Origin: an uncultured Collinsella sp.
GTDB lineage: Bacteria; Actinomycetota; Coriobacteriia; Coriobacteriales; Coriobacteriaceae
DNA: 64,000 nucleotides
Reading direction: 5' to 3'
Assembly: GCA_900543845.1 (NCBI GenBank)
Contig: UQTD01000001.1
Span: forward strand, 62,001-126,000
The translations under genes were made by a program, and so were the position numbers. Of this stretch, positions 44,797 through 54,057 are shown one piece after another. Below the pieces are notes generated by a model, which did not search any database, was not told the DNA's origin, and worked only from the letters and a program-made list of their open reading frames with translations. Each line of letters opens with the position of its first letter. The stretch's first letter is position 1.

Positions 44797-44925
44797 AGGA
44801 AACTCCTCCAACCAAGCAGCTTTAGGCTGCAACTACAAACAAACAGTTGAACATAATACGCCATCGACGCGGGCAGGTGAAGTCCGTGAGACCAACTTCT
44901 TCGGTGTAGTCGAAGGCAAATCCAT

Positions 44926-44953
44926 ATCTTAGACAAGAATTCGCGATTTGCAA
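44926..44953 (-). promoter_or_regulatory. rpsP operon promoter
   Basis: Minus strand TTGCAA (44948-44953), 16-bp spacer, TAAGAT (44926-44931), leaving a leader of about 120 bases. It faces away from dinB. Confidence 0.55.
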
Positions 44954-44985
44954 GCACATCCACGCACCCCACATGAGCTGCGCGG

Positions 44986-44991
44986 TATACT
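44986..44991 (+). promoter_or_regulatory. candidate dinB -10, possible leaderless transcript
   Basis: TATACT ends seven bases before the dinB ATG, so transcription would begin at or next to the start codon. No -35 at standard spacing and no ribosome site between. Confidence 0.4.
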
Positions 44992-44997
44992 CATGCC

Positions 44998-46251
44998 ATG
45001 AAAAGACGCGAACATACATACGGTTATGAGGATGCTGCGGGCGTCACGCCGCCGCCCTGGACGGGGCCGGCGGTGGGCCTCATGGATCTCGATGCGTTTT
45101 TTGCGAGCGTGGAGATGCTCGATCATCCCGAGTGGCGCGGCAAGCCACTCATCGTGGGCGGCGATGCCGATTCCCGCGGCGTCGTGTCCACCTGCTCATA
45201 CGAGGCACGTCGCTTTGGCGTGCACTCTGCCATGCCCTCGGCCGAGGCACGGCGCCTCTGTCCGCAGGCCATTTGGACGCACGGACACTTCGATCGCTAC
45301 CGTGAGGTGAGCGCACAGGTCATGGCGATTCTCGCCGACGAGACACCGCGCGTGGAGCGTGTGTCCATCGACGAGGCCTTTATCGATATTACGCCGGGCC
45401 GGTTCGCGCCCGAAGACCCGCTGCTGGTTGCGCGGCGCATAAGCGACCGCGTGGCAGCGCTGGGAGTGACGTGCTCAATTGGCGTGGGCTGCAACAAGAC
45501 GGTCGCAAAGATCGCAAGCGAGCGCGACAAGCCGTTTGGGCTGACTATCGTGCGCCCCGGAACCGAGCAGCGCTTTTTGGCTGCGCTGCCGGTATCTGCC
45601 ATGAGCGGCATCGGGCGCTCGGCCGAGGAGCGACTGCGTCGCATGCGCATCTATACGCTCGGCGAGCTTTCACGCGCGCCAGAGTCCACCCTGGCTGCAA
45701 TCTTTGGCGTGAATGGCGAGCGCATGCGTCAGCGTGCTTTGGGGCTCGAAGTATCCGAGGTCACCAGCCTGGATGACGAACGTGAAGTTAAATCGGTGAG
45801 CAATGAGCGCACCTTTGCGAAGGATTTGACTGAGCGTGGGGATATCGAGGCGGCGATTGCGCTGCTGGGCGAGTCGGTTGGGCGCCGCCTACGTCGTCAA
45901 GGGCTGACGGGCGGAACCGTAACGCTCAAGCTCAAATACTCTTACGGTAGCGGACGCACGGCACAGCGCCGCTTGCCCCACCCCACCGACGACGAGAATA
46001 TCTTTGTGGCCGTAGCGCTCGAGCTGCTCGACAATATCTGGCAAGAAGGCATGCACGTGCGTCTGGCGGGTATCGGCATGAGCGACTTCAACCACCAAGG
46101 CGGTATCCAAACTGACCTGTTCTGCGAGATTGATGACCGCGGAGCCCAATCCAGCGACCGCCGCGACCTCTCCGTCGCCATCGACGCCGTCCGAGACAAA
46201 TTCGGCGACGCCGCCCTATCCTTCGGCCGCCAATCCCGCTTCAACGATTAA
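44998..46251 (+). CDS. dinB: DNA polymerase IV (Y-family)
   Basis: Error-prone translesion polymerase. The 417-residue protein has the palm motif GLMDLDAFFASVE near residue 27, CSYEARRFGVHSAMPSAEA near residue 66, the catalytic SIDEAFID near residue 123, helix-hairpin-helix (VSAMSGIGRSAEERL) and a little-finger domain. The C-terminal beta-clamp motif is not clear; it ends LSFGRQSRFND. The ATG at 44998 has no Shine-Dalgarno; the N-terminal 25 residues are not conserved and a GTG at the start of VGLMDLDAFF is an alternative. Lone plus-strand gene between two minus-strand operons. Confidence 0.92.
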   Translation: MKRREHTYGYEDAAGVTPPPWTGPAVGLMDLDAFFASVEMLDHPEWRGKPLIVGGDADSRGVVSTCSYEARRFGVHSAMPSAEARRLCPQAIWTHGHFDRYREVSAQVMAILADETPRVERVSIDEAFIDITPGRFAPEDPLLVARRISDRVAALGVTCSIGVGCNKTVAKIASERDKPFGLTIVRPGTEQRFLAALPVSAMSGIGRSAEERLRRMRIYTLGELSRAPESTLAAIFGVNGERMRQRALGLEVSEVTSLDDEREVKSVSNERTFAKDLTERGDIEAAIALLGESVGRRLRRQGLTGGTVTLKLKYSYGSGRTAQRRLPHPTDDENIFVAVALELLDNIWQEGMHVRLAGIGMSDFNHQGGIQTDLFCEIDDRGAQSSDRRDLSVAIDAVRDKFGDAALSFGRQSRFND

Positions 46252-46261
46252 CCGCCTTTGG

Positions 46262-46306
46262 GCAAAAAGAAAGCCGGGCAGGTGCGGAAAACCACAACTG
46301 CCCGGC
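46262..46306 (-). terminator. intrinsic terminator of obg-nadD-yqeK-rsfS
   Basis: On the minus strand GCCGGGCAG pairs with CTGCCCGGC and is followed by TTTCTTTTTG. The same hairpin may also stop dinB transcripts from the other side, though without a T-run. Confidence 0.85.
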
Positions 46307-46352
46307 GAACGGTAGAGGGAAGCTCTAGAGAAGCCCCGGCCCAAATAAGGTC

Positions 46353-46808
46353 CTAGAGGAGGTTGAGGGGGAGCTGGGGAGCGTCGCCCCAGAGCTTCTC
46401 GAGACGATAGAAGTCGCGTGCCTCGGGGGTGAAGACGTGGACGACGACCGAGCCGTAGTCCATGAGCATCCAGGTCTTCTGCTCGCGGCCCTCGATGGAG
46501 AACGGGTGCTCACCGCAAGCCTCGGCGACCTTCTCCTCGATCTCGTCGACGATCGAATCGACCTGACGGTTATTGGTACCGGTGGCAAGCACAAAGTAGT
46601 CGCACACGTCGGAGAGCTCGGTCAGATCGAGCACTTGCACGTCCTCGCCCTTCTTGTCGTAGGCGGCCTGCGCGGCGGCGCGGGCGACATCCTCGGCGGC
46701 AACACCGCTCGCGGACAGCGAGGCAGCGGTGCGGTCGGACGTGGCAACGAAGCTCTTATGCTCCACACCTTCAAGAATCTGCTCGTCGGTCATGGTCTCG
46801 TCGGCCAT
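46353..46808 (-). CDS. rsfS: ribosomal silencing factor RsfS
   Basis: Binds L14 and blocks subunit joining when nutrients are scarce. The 151-residue protein has the RsfS core: DVCDYFVLATGTNNRQVDSI near residue 88, then KTWMLMDYGSVVVHVFTPEA and RDFYRLEKLWGDAP. The first 45 residues are an extra, low-conservation extension. ATG at 46808 follows AAGAGG. Last gene of the obg operon. Confidence 0.93.
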   Translation of the reverse strand: MADETMTDEQILEGVEHKSFVATSDRTAASLSASGVAAEDVARAAAQAAYDKKGEDVQVLDLTELSDVCDYFVLATGTNNRQVDSIVDEIEEKVAEACGEHPFSIEGREQKTWMLMDYGSVVVHVFTPEARDFYRLEKLWGDAPQLPLNLL

Positions 46809-46835
46809 GGAATACCTCTTTCTAGACAGCCCGAG

Positions 46836-47444
46836 CTAGCGCAGCTGGGCGTAATGGTTGTAAATCGTAATAGCCGTGGGATAAAGATAGCGCCCGGACT
46901 GGATTACGTAGACCAGACCCTGCGCAAAACAGGAGAAGAACAACTCGTCAAGCGTCGACTCCCCCACCATCTTGCGCAGCGCGTGGGCATAATCACCATG
47001 GCGGTTGGGCTCGATGGCATCGGCCACAAAGACCACCATATCGAGCGGCGTCATGTCGCAGGCGCCCACGGTGTGACGGTCGACAGCCTGGAAAACGGCC
47101 GGCGATAGCTCGGGAAATAGCTGCGGAAGCTCATAGGCGGCAACCGGACCATGTAAAAGCGGCGTCGCGGCAGACGGAGAGCCGGCAATCTTAATGCCAT
47201 AATGCAGAGCGCGCGTGACCAGCTCGTCGTCGGAGAGTACCTTATCCCAGTCGTGAATCAGGCCGGCGGCGGCGGCATCAAAGCGGTCGACGCCATACAC
47301 CTCGGCCAGATGAAGCGCAGTCTCGGCAACACCCAGCGAATGCATGTAGCGCTTGCGCTTATCCTTCATACGCACATCGAGCAGCTCTTGAATGCGCTTG
47401 AGCAGCTCGCGCTCATCACCCTCAAACTGATCCTCTACCGACAA
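46836..47444 (-). CDS. yqeK: YqeK-type HD hydrolase (putative diadenosine tetraphosphatase)
   Basis: A 202-residue HD-domain protein; characterised YqeK proteins hydrolyse Ap4A symmetrically to ADP. It has KRYMHSLGVAETALHLAEVYGVD near residue 32, the HD pair in AGLIHDWDK near residue 65, the distal histidine in HGPVAAYEL and DAIEPNRHGDYA. TTG at 47444 follows a GGGGG tract. Lies between nadD and rsfS, the standard operon. Confidence 0.9.
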   Translation of the reverse strand: MSVEDQFEGDERELLKRIQELLDVRMKDKRKRYMHSLGVAETALHLAEVYGVDRFDAAAAGLIHDWDKVLSDDELVTRALHYGIKIAGSPSAATPLLHGPVAAYELPQLFPELSPAVFQAVDRHTVGACDMTPLDMVVFVADAIEPNRHGDYAHALRKMVGESTLDELFFSCFAQGLVYVIQSGRYLYPTAITIYNHYAQLR

Positions 47445-47456
47445 CGTAGACCCCCA

Positions 47457-48134
47457 TCACTCAAAATCTTCTTGACCCAAATCGGTATACAGCCCGCGTT
47501 TGCGAATATAGCCGAGCACGGACTCGCTCGTAAGATAGCGCACGCTCATGCCACGGGCAACTCGCTTACGAATGTTGGTCGAGCTGATCGCCAGCGCCGG
47601 AATCTGGATATAACGCACGTCAAACGGCAGGCCCGACTCTTTGATTCGCGCGCGAGCCGTATCGATGTCAAAGCCGGGACGTGTCGCAGCAATAAAGGTT
47701 GCCAGTTCGGCAATCTCATCAGCATTGTGCCAGGTCACAATATCGATAATCGCGTCGGCGCCCGTAATAAAGTAGAGCTTTGCCTGAGGCGGGTAAAAGT
47801 CGCGAAGGGCATGAAGCGTATCGGCCGTATAGGTCACGCCAGGACGGTCGATCTCGAAACGGCTCGCCAAAAAAGCCGGATTCGCAGCGGTGGCGAGAAC
47901 CGTCATGGCATAACGGTCCTCGGCAGGCGTCACCGGTTTGTCGAGCTTAAAGGCGGGAGAGCCGGCCGGCATAAAGAGCACGGCGTCCAAGTCGAGCGAC
48001 TCGCGCGCCTGCTCGGCGGTAACCAAGTGCCCGTAATGTATCGGGTCGAAGGTGCCACCCATAATGCCAAGCCGAAACTCCTGCCCATCCTTGATAGGCA
48101 GCTCAGGCAGACCAATTCCACCGCGCAGCGACAT
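47457..48134 (-). CDS. nadD: nicotinate-nucleotide adenylyltransferase
   Basis: Makes NaAD from NaMN and ATP in NAD synthesis. The 225-residue protein has GIMGGTFDPIHYGHLVTAEQ near residue 23 (HxGH-type motif as HYGH) and ALAISSTNIRKRVARGM near residue 185. The start at 48134 gives a 20-residue N-terminal lead that is poorly conserved. Follows obg by three bases. Confidence 0.94.
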   Translation of the reverse strand: MSLRGGIGLPELPIKDGQEFRLGIMGGTFDPIHYGHLVTAEQARESLDLDAVLFMPAGSPAFKLDKPVTPAEDRYAMTVLATAANPAFLASRFEIDRPGVTYTADTLHALRDFYPPQAKLYFITGADAIIDIVTWHNADEIAELATFIAATRPGFDIDTARARIKESGLPFDVRYIQIPALAISSTNIRKRVARGMSVRYLTSESVLGYIRKRGLYTDLGQEDFE

Positions 48135-48137
48135 GAC

Positions 48138-49607
<1,470 letters not shown>

Positions 49608-49611
49608 CTAC

Positions 49612-49655
49612 AAAAAAGAGGGAGACCCTTGAATCCTAAAACTCAAGTGCCTCCC
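49612..49655 (-). terminator. intrinsic terminator between rpmA and obg
   Basis: On the minus strand GGGAGGCACTTGA pairs with TCAAGGGTCTCCC (12 of 13 positions, one G-T) and is followed by TCTTTTTTG. Its T-run runs into the obg ribosome-site region. Confidence 0.8.
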
Positions 49656-49680
49656 ACATATGTGCTCTATGAAGGGTGAA

Positions 49681-49938
49681 TTACGCGTTCGCGAGCGGGC
49701 GTACGCTGACCCTGTGCTTGATACCCTTGTGGAACTCAACGGTACCGTCGACCAGCGCGAACAGCGTATCGTCCTTGCCACGGCCAACGTTCTCACCCGG
49801 GTGGATGTGCGTGCCGTGCTGACGGACGAGAATCGTGCCCGTGGTTACCGTCTGGCCGGCGAAGCGCTTCGTGCCAAGGCGCTGACCGCGGGAGTCACGG
49901 CCATTACGGGAGGAACCGAGTCCTTTTTTGTGTGCCAT
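49681..49938 (-). CDS. rpmA: 50S ribosomal protein L27
   Basis: An 85-residue protein near the peptidyl transferase centre. It begins directly [16 protein letters not shown], without the cleaved N-terminal extension seen in Firmicutes. [18 protein letters not shown] is conserved. Follows rplU by 33 bp. Confidence 0.96.
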   Translation of the reverse strand: MAHKKGLGSSRNGRDSRGQRLGTKRFAGQTVTTGTILVRQHGTHIHPGENVGRGKDDTLFALVDGTVEFHKGIKHRVSVRPLANA

Positions 49939-49971
49939 TGTGTATACCTACTCTTTCGTTACGAGTGTAAT

Positions 49972-50346
49972 CTACTCGGCGACGGGAGCCTCGGCAACAG
50001 CCTCGGCCTCTGCCTTGACAGCCTTCTTGGCGCGGGACGTAGCCTGGACCTTCACGATCTTCAGCTTGGTGAGCTGCTGACGGTGACCCTTCAGACGACG
50101 ATAGCGCTTACGCTTGTGGAACTTGAAGACCAGCTGCTTCTCGCCCTTGAACTGCTCAACGATCTGAGCGGTAACCTTGGCCTTGGCCAGCTTGTCGGGA
50201 TCGGTGACGATCTTCTTACCATCGTTGAGGAAGATGACCGGCAGGGTGACCTTGTCGCCCTCATTGCCCTCGATCTTCTCGACGGTGATGACATCGTCGG
50301 TGGCGACCTTGTACTGCTTGCCGCCCGTGTTAACGATTGCGTACAT
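49972..50346 (-). CDS. rplU: 50S ribosomal protein L21
   Basis: A 124-residue protein starting MYAIVNTGGKQYKVATDDV, with FKFHKRKRYRRLKGHRQQLT near residue 80, and an Ala/Glu/Lys-rich C-terminal tail of about 25 residues. ATG at 50346 follows AAGGGCAAG. rplU-rpmA have a strong promoter of their own. Confidence 0.96.
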   Translation of the reverse strand: MYAIVNTGGKQYKVATDDVITVEKIEGNEGDKVTLPVIFLNDGKKIVTDPDKLAKAKVTAQIVEQFKGEKQLVFKFHKRKRYRRLKGHRQQLTKLKIVKVQATSRAKKAVKAEAEAVAEAPVAE

Positions 50347-50388
50347 GTTTACTTGCCCTTCATGCATCAGTTAGTGCAACAGCCGAAT

Positions 50389-50417
50389 ATAGTAGCAGGC
50401 GATAATACCCCCGTCAA
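50389..50417 (-). promoter_or_regulatory. rplU-rpmA promoter
   Basis: Minus strand TTGACG (50412-50417), 17-bp spacer, TACTAT (50389-50394) preceded by TGC. One of the best promoter matches in the window; its -35 overlaps the stop codon of the upstream gene. Confidence 0.7.
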
Positions 50418-51226
50418 CGAGTATGTGGAGCAAATCCACAAGTTCGCACAGGTATGGGGCTGACGAGTCGGCCCTCGTCGTCCTCGCATGCTTGATTCTG
50501 ACGCTCGACATCGTAGGAGCAGATGGTCACGAGGTCTTGCATACCGGTGGAAACAATAGGTGCATCGACGCCCGGGGTCAAGCCCTGCAACAAAACATCA
50601 GCAGCGGAAAGCAAAATCTCCGGACGCATGGAGCCCTCGTTGTCGGCATGGGTGTCGAGCATAAGCACCAGATGGTCCTCACACTCCCCCGCCGCAAGCT
50701 TATAGCCAACGAGCGTATGGTCCAGATCAAGACGCTTGCTCTTTTTGCCGCGCGCATAGTCAATGCCATGACCCGCGCGCAGCGTGTCGATCGCAGCTCG
50801 CACCTCGTCGGCGCTCACGGGAGCCTCGGGGTCCAGGTGCAAGTCGATGCGGTACGACAGACGCGTAAGCTGAGCCGTCAGCGCCGGCGTGCGCACGTCG
50901 ATGTAGGCAGCCTCGATAGGCGCCAGATCGGCAGGCGATGCAGCGGCCAGGCGCTCAAAGGCCTCGTCAAGCGCGACGAACTCGGTCATAAACAGGTCAT
51001 ACCACTCGCAGGTCGACGACGTGCCCACGGGCAGCGCCGACGAAAAGCCCACGCGCATATGCGGCGAGAAACCCTGCGTCACGGCATAGGGCAGGCCCGC
51101 ACGGCGCACGATGCGCTCAATGGTATGGATTAGTTCCAGATGGCCCAGGTACTTAAGGCGATCACGCTTGCCGTAGCGAACGCGCAGCCTAAAGAGCGTG
51201 GGATTGTCGGTCAAGCGCTCACTCAT
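50414..51226 (-). CDS. radical-SAM-linked protein (DUF2344/TIGR03936)
   Basis: A 270-residue protein of the family named for its link to a radical SAM partner. It starts with RLRVRYGKRDRLKYLGHLEL near residue 13 and continues ERIVRRAGLPYAVTQGFSPHM and SALPVGTSS, all hallmarks. ATG at 51226 overlaps the partner's stop (ATGA). In many bacteria the pair is fused or precedes an RNase E/G gene and rplU-rpmA; here the pair precedes rplU directly and the RNase is missing. Molecular function unknown; an RNA-related role is inferred from context. Confidence 0.85.
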   Translation of the reverse strand: MSERLTDNPTLFRLRVRYGKRDRLKYLGHLELIHTIERIVRRAGLPYAVTQGFSPHMRVGFSSALPVGTSSTCEWYDLFMTEFVALDEAFERLAAASPADLAPIEAAYIDVRTPALTAQLTRLSYRIDLHLDPEAPVSADEVRAAIDTLRAGHGIDYARGKKSKRLDLDHTLVGYKLAAGECEDHLVLMLDTHADNEGSMRPEILLSAADVLLQGLTPGVDAPIVSTGMQDLVTICSYDVERQNQACEDDEGRLVSPIPVRTCGFAPHTR

Positions 51227-53100
51227 GCGCGATCACCCATCAATACGTTCTTGGCGTGGAGCGTGGGACAGATTCCGCAGCCAGTGCACGACGTGCGGGT
51301 GCAATCGGGCGTCGTGACGCCCTCGAGCGAACGGCGGTATTCGCGCTCGAGGAAGCCGCGCGTGCAGCCGGGGCTCACGTGCTCCCAGGGCAGACGCCAG
51401 TCCAGCTCGTAGGGCAGGTGCACCAGCTCGTTGAGGTCGATGCCGTTTTTGGCAGCGGCCTCCTTCCAGTTGTCGAGCGAGAAGTGCTCCACCCAGGCGT
51501 CGAAGCGCGAGCCCGCACGCCAGGCATCGATGATGACCGGCGTCATATCGCGACCGGCACGGGAGAGCGCAGCCTCGATAAGCGAGGTCTCGGCATCGTG
51601 GTAATGCACGCGTACGGCGCGGTTGCGCACGCTCGTGATGAGCAGCTTTTGGCGGCGCTTGACGTCGTCGTAATCGAGCTGCGGGCACCACTGGAAAGGT
51701 GTTGCCGCCTTGGGGATAAAGACCGAAACAGAGATAGACACCGAGATGGAGCCGCGGCGCGCCTTGGGCACCACGGAGCGGCCGAGCTCCAGCACGTGAT
51801 CGGCCAGGTTGGCGATAGCCACGATGTCCTCGTCGCGCTCGCCGGGAAGGCCCATCATGAAGTAAAGCTTCATGCGGTTCCAGCCGGCCTCGAAGGCCGC
51901 CTTGGCCGCGCGATCCAAGTCCTCCTCGGTCACGTTCTTGTTGATGATATCGCGCATACGCTGGCTGCCCGCCTCGGGCGCGAACGTCAGGCCGCCCTTC
52001 TTTTCGCCAGCGACCGACTCGGCCATATCAACGCCAAATGAATCCAAGCGCTGCGAGGGAATGGACACGCGAATGCCCGTGTCCTCCAGACGACGGTTGA
52101 GCCTACCGAGCACGTCGCGGATACAGGAGTGGTCGGTCGTCGAAAGCGAGGTAAGCGACACCTCGTCATAGCCAGTCTTTTCCAAGCCCTGGATCACCGA
52201 TGACACGATCTGATCGGCCGAGCGCTCGCGTACCGGACGATACGTCATGCCTGCCTGGCAAAAACGGCAGCCGCGGGCGCAGCCACGCAGGATCTCGATA
52301 GACAGGCGATCGTGGACGAGCTGCGCATACGGCACGCACGACTGAGAAAGCGGATTGGTTGCACCAAAGTCCTCGACGACGCGCTTGTAGACTACCGGCG
52401 GAACGTCCTTGCCCTCGCGCGGCACGGTGTAGCCATGCGGCGAGCAGGGCTCGTCATGACGCACCTCATACAGGGAAGGCACATAGGTACCGGCGACCGT
52501 CGCGAGCTGCTCGACAATCTGAGCGCGCGAGACGCCCTCGTCGCGCAAGCGGCGATGCAGCTGGCAAATCTCGAGCAGCGACTCCTCTCCCTCGCCAATG
52601 AGGATGGCATCGAAGAATGCCGCGTACGGCTCGGGGTTATACACCGAGGGACCACCGGCGACGATGATGGGATCGTCCTCGGTGCGGTCGGCAGCCAACA
52701 GCGGAATGCCGGCGAGATCGAGCGCTTCGAGGAAGTTCGTCACAGCCATCTCGTGCGGCACGTGCATGCCGACGATGTCGAACGATGCCACGGGCGCTGC
52801 ACCCTCGAGCGACAGCAGCGGAATCCCGGCCTCGCGCATGGCATCGCCCATATCGGGCCACGGCACGTAGCCGCGCTCGCAGGAAATGCCCTCGGCCTGA
52901 TTAAGGATGTTGTAGAGAATAGCGATGCCCTGGTTGGGCAGACCGACCTCATACACGTCCGGATAGATCATGCAGCAGCGATAGTCGGCATCGGCCTTTG
53001 AGAGCGTGCCCCACTCGTGGTCGATATAGCGACTCGGCTTTTCGACCTTGGCGAGCAACGGCTCGATCAGATGAAAACAGTCTTGGTATGGAACGCGCAA
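51223..53100 (-). CDS. B12-binding-type radical SAM protein (TIGR03960)
   Basis: A 625-residue protein. An N-terminal cobalamin-binding-like Rossmann region (VGLPNQGIAILYNILNQ; DIVGMHVPHEMAVTNFLEAL) is followed by the radical SAM core with CARGCRFCQ near residue 287 and a TIM-barrel (EVSLTSLSTTDHS). A C-terminal region ends with a cysteine group, CTRTSCTGCGICPTL, which may bind a second cluster. TTG at 53100 follows AGGGG at six bases. Forms a pair with the next gene; substrate unknown. Confidence 0.87.
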   Translation of the reverse strand: MRVPYQDCFHLIEPLLAKVEKPSRYIDHEWGTLSKADADYRCCMIYPDVYEVGLPNQGIAILYNILNQAEGISCERGYVPWPDMGDAMREAGIPLLSLEGAAPVASFDIVGMHVPHEMAVTNFLEALDLAGIPLLAADRTEDDPIIVAGGPSVYNPEPYAAFFDAILIGEGEESLLEICQLHRRLRDEGVSRAQIVEQLATVAGTYVPSLYEVRHDEPCSPHGYTVPREGKDVPPVVYKRVVEDFGATNPLSQSCVPYAQLVHDRLSIEILRGCARGCRFCQAGMTYRPVRERSADQIVSSVIQGLEKTGYDEVSLTSLSTTDHSCIRDVLGRLNRRLEDTGIRVSIPSQRLDSFGVDMAESVAGEKKGGLTFAPEAGSQRMRDIINKNVTEEDLDRAAKAAFEAGWNRMKLYFMMGLPGERDEDIVAIANLADHVLELGRSVVPKARRGSISVSISVSVFIPKAATPFQWCPQLDYDDVKRRQKLLITSVRNRAVRVHYHDAETSLIEAALSRAGRDMTPVIIDAWRAGSRFDAWVEHFSLDNWKEAAAKNGIDLNELVHLPYELDWRLPWEHVSPGCTRGFLEREYRRSLEGVTTPDCTRTSCTGCGICPTLHAKNVLMGDRA

Positions 53101-53109
53101 AAGAAACCC

Positions 53110-54039
53110 CTAAGCAGCGAGATCGGATGCATCCTCGAAAGGACTCATGGGACGGGTGGCACCGGCTACCGTGGTCACCAGGTCGCGAACGCGCGAGAAC
53201 GTGGCAGCAGCGACCTCGTTGGCGCGGCTGTAGTCGACATCGCGCTCGTAGAGCGACACGAGCGCTCGACCCATGCCATAGGTACCCGCAGCGGCGGTAA
53301 GCGCCTTAACGACAAAGCCGATGTGCGGCGTCTGCTTCACCAATGCGCGGGTGACGGCGCGAATCACCAGACCGCCGGCAAGCACGCCCGCGACCTCGTA
53401 GCCGCGCTCGGGCTTAATGCCGCGCCCAAATATGGCCGCCAGCTCAAAGAGCATGCCCACCTGCGCCAGCGCCATCACGGGATAATCGGCGCCCGGCAAA
53501 AACACCAGGGCGCCCGTCGCCATGTTGGTGAGCGCGCACGAGGTAATGATGCGATTTGCCGCCGCGATGCGCATAAAAGCAAAGTTGGCGGCAAAAGCCG
53601 TCTCCTTGTCCGTACGATCGAGGATCCAGCGAGCAAGCGTCTCGAGCAGATAGGTCTTATCGGTCGCCGCCACCACGCCGAGCATGGGCGTAGATTCCTC
53701 AACGAACGGCACCTCGACGGCGGACTCGGCAAGCACGCACACGGGCGCGCCGGCAATCACGAGCTCCTGCACAGCACTCTCCAGGCGGTCGGATCCGCAC
53801 GAGAGGACCAACACCACGTCGGTATCGGCCTTGGGAACGATACGGTCCTCCACCAGGCGATCAACACGCACAATGCCCGAAGTCGTCTGCGGCACAAAGG
53901 CATCGCGCACCGTCTCGACCAAAAAGCGAGACGCGGTCGAATCAAGGTAAACCGAGACACGCACCGGTGTATCGGAATCCTTCTTAACAGACGCGCCCAT
54001 CTTAAAAGCGCTGGTCAACTTATCTACGGGAATCTTCAT
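53110..54039 (-). CDS. DUF697-like membrane-associated protein, function unknown
   Basis: A 309-residue protein. The N-terminal half (DTPVRVSVYLDSTASRFLVE; DVVLVLSCGSDRLESA) looks like a soluble alpha/beta domain without nucleotide motifs. From about residue 165 there are amphipathic and hydrophobic helices, AANFAFMRIAAANRIITSCA, GADYPVMALAQVGMLFELAA and VAGVLAGGLVIRAVTRAL, which resemble DUF697/YcjF proteins. ATG at 54039 follows GGAGGGG. Lies between rodA and the radical SAM pair on the same strand with short gaps, so it is probably cotranscribed with one or both. No function can be assigned. Confidence 0.65.
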   Translation of the reverse strand: MKIPVDKLTSAFKMGASVKKDSDTPVRVSVYLDSTASRFLVETVRDAFVPQTTSGIVRVDRLVEDRIVPKADTDVVLVLSCGSDRLESAVQELVIAGAPVCVLAESAVEVPFVEESTPMLGVVAATDKTYLLETLARWILDRTDKETAFAANFAFMRIAAANRIITSCALTNMATGALVFLPGADYPVMALAQVGMLFELAAIFGRGIKPERGYEVAGVLAGGLVIRAVTRALVKQTPHIGFVVKALTAAAGTYGMGRALVSLYERDVDYSRANEVAAATFSRVRDLVTTVAGATRPMSPFEDASDLAA

Positions 54040-54057
54040 GGCAAACCCCTCCAGCGG

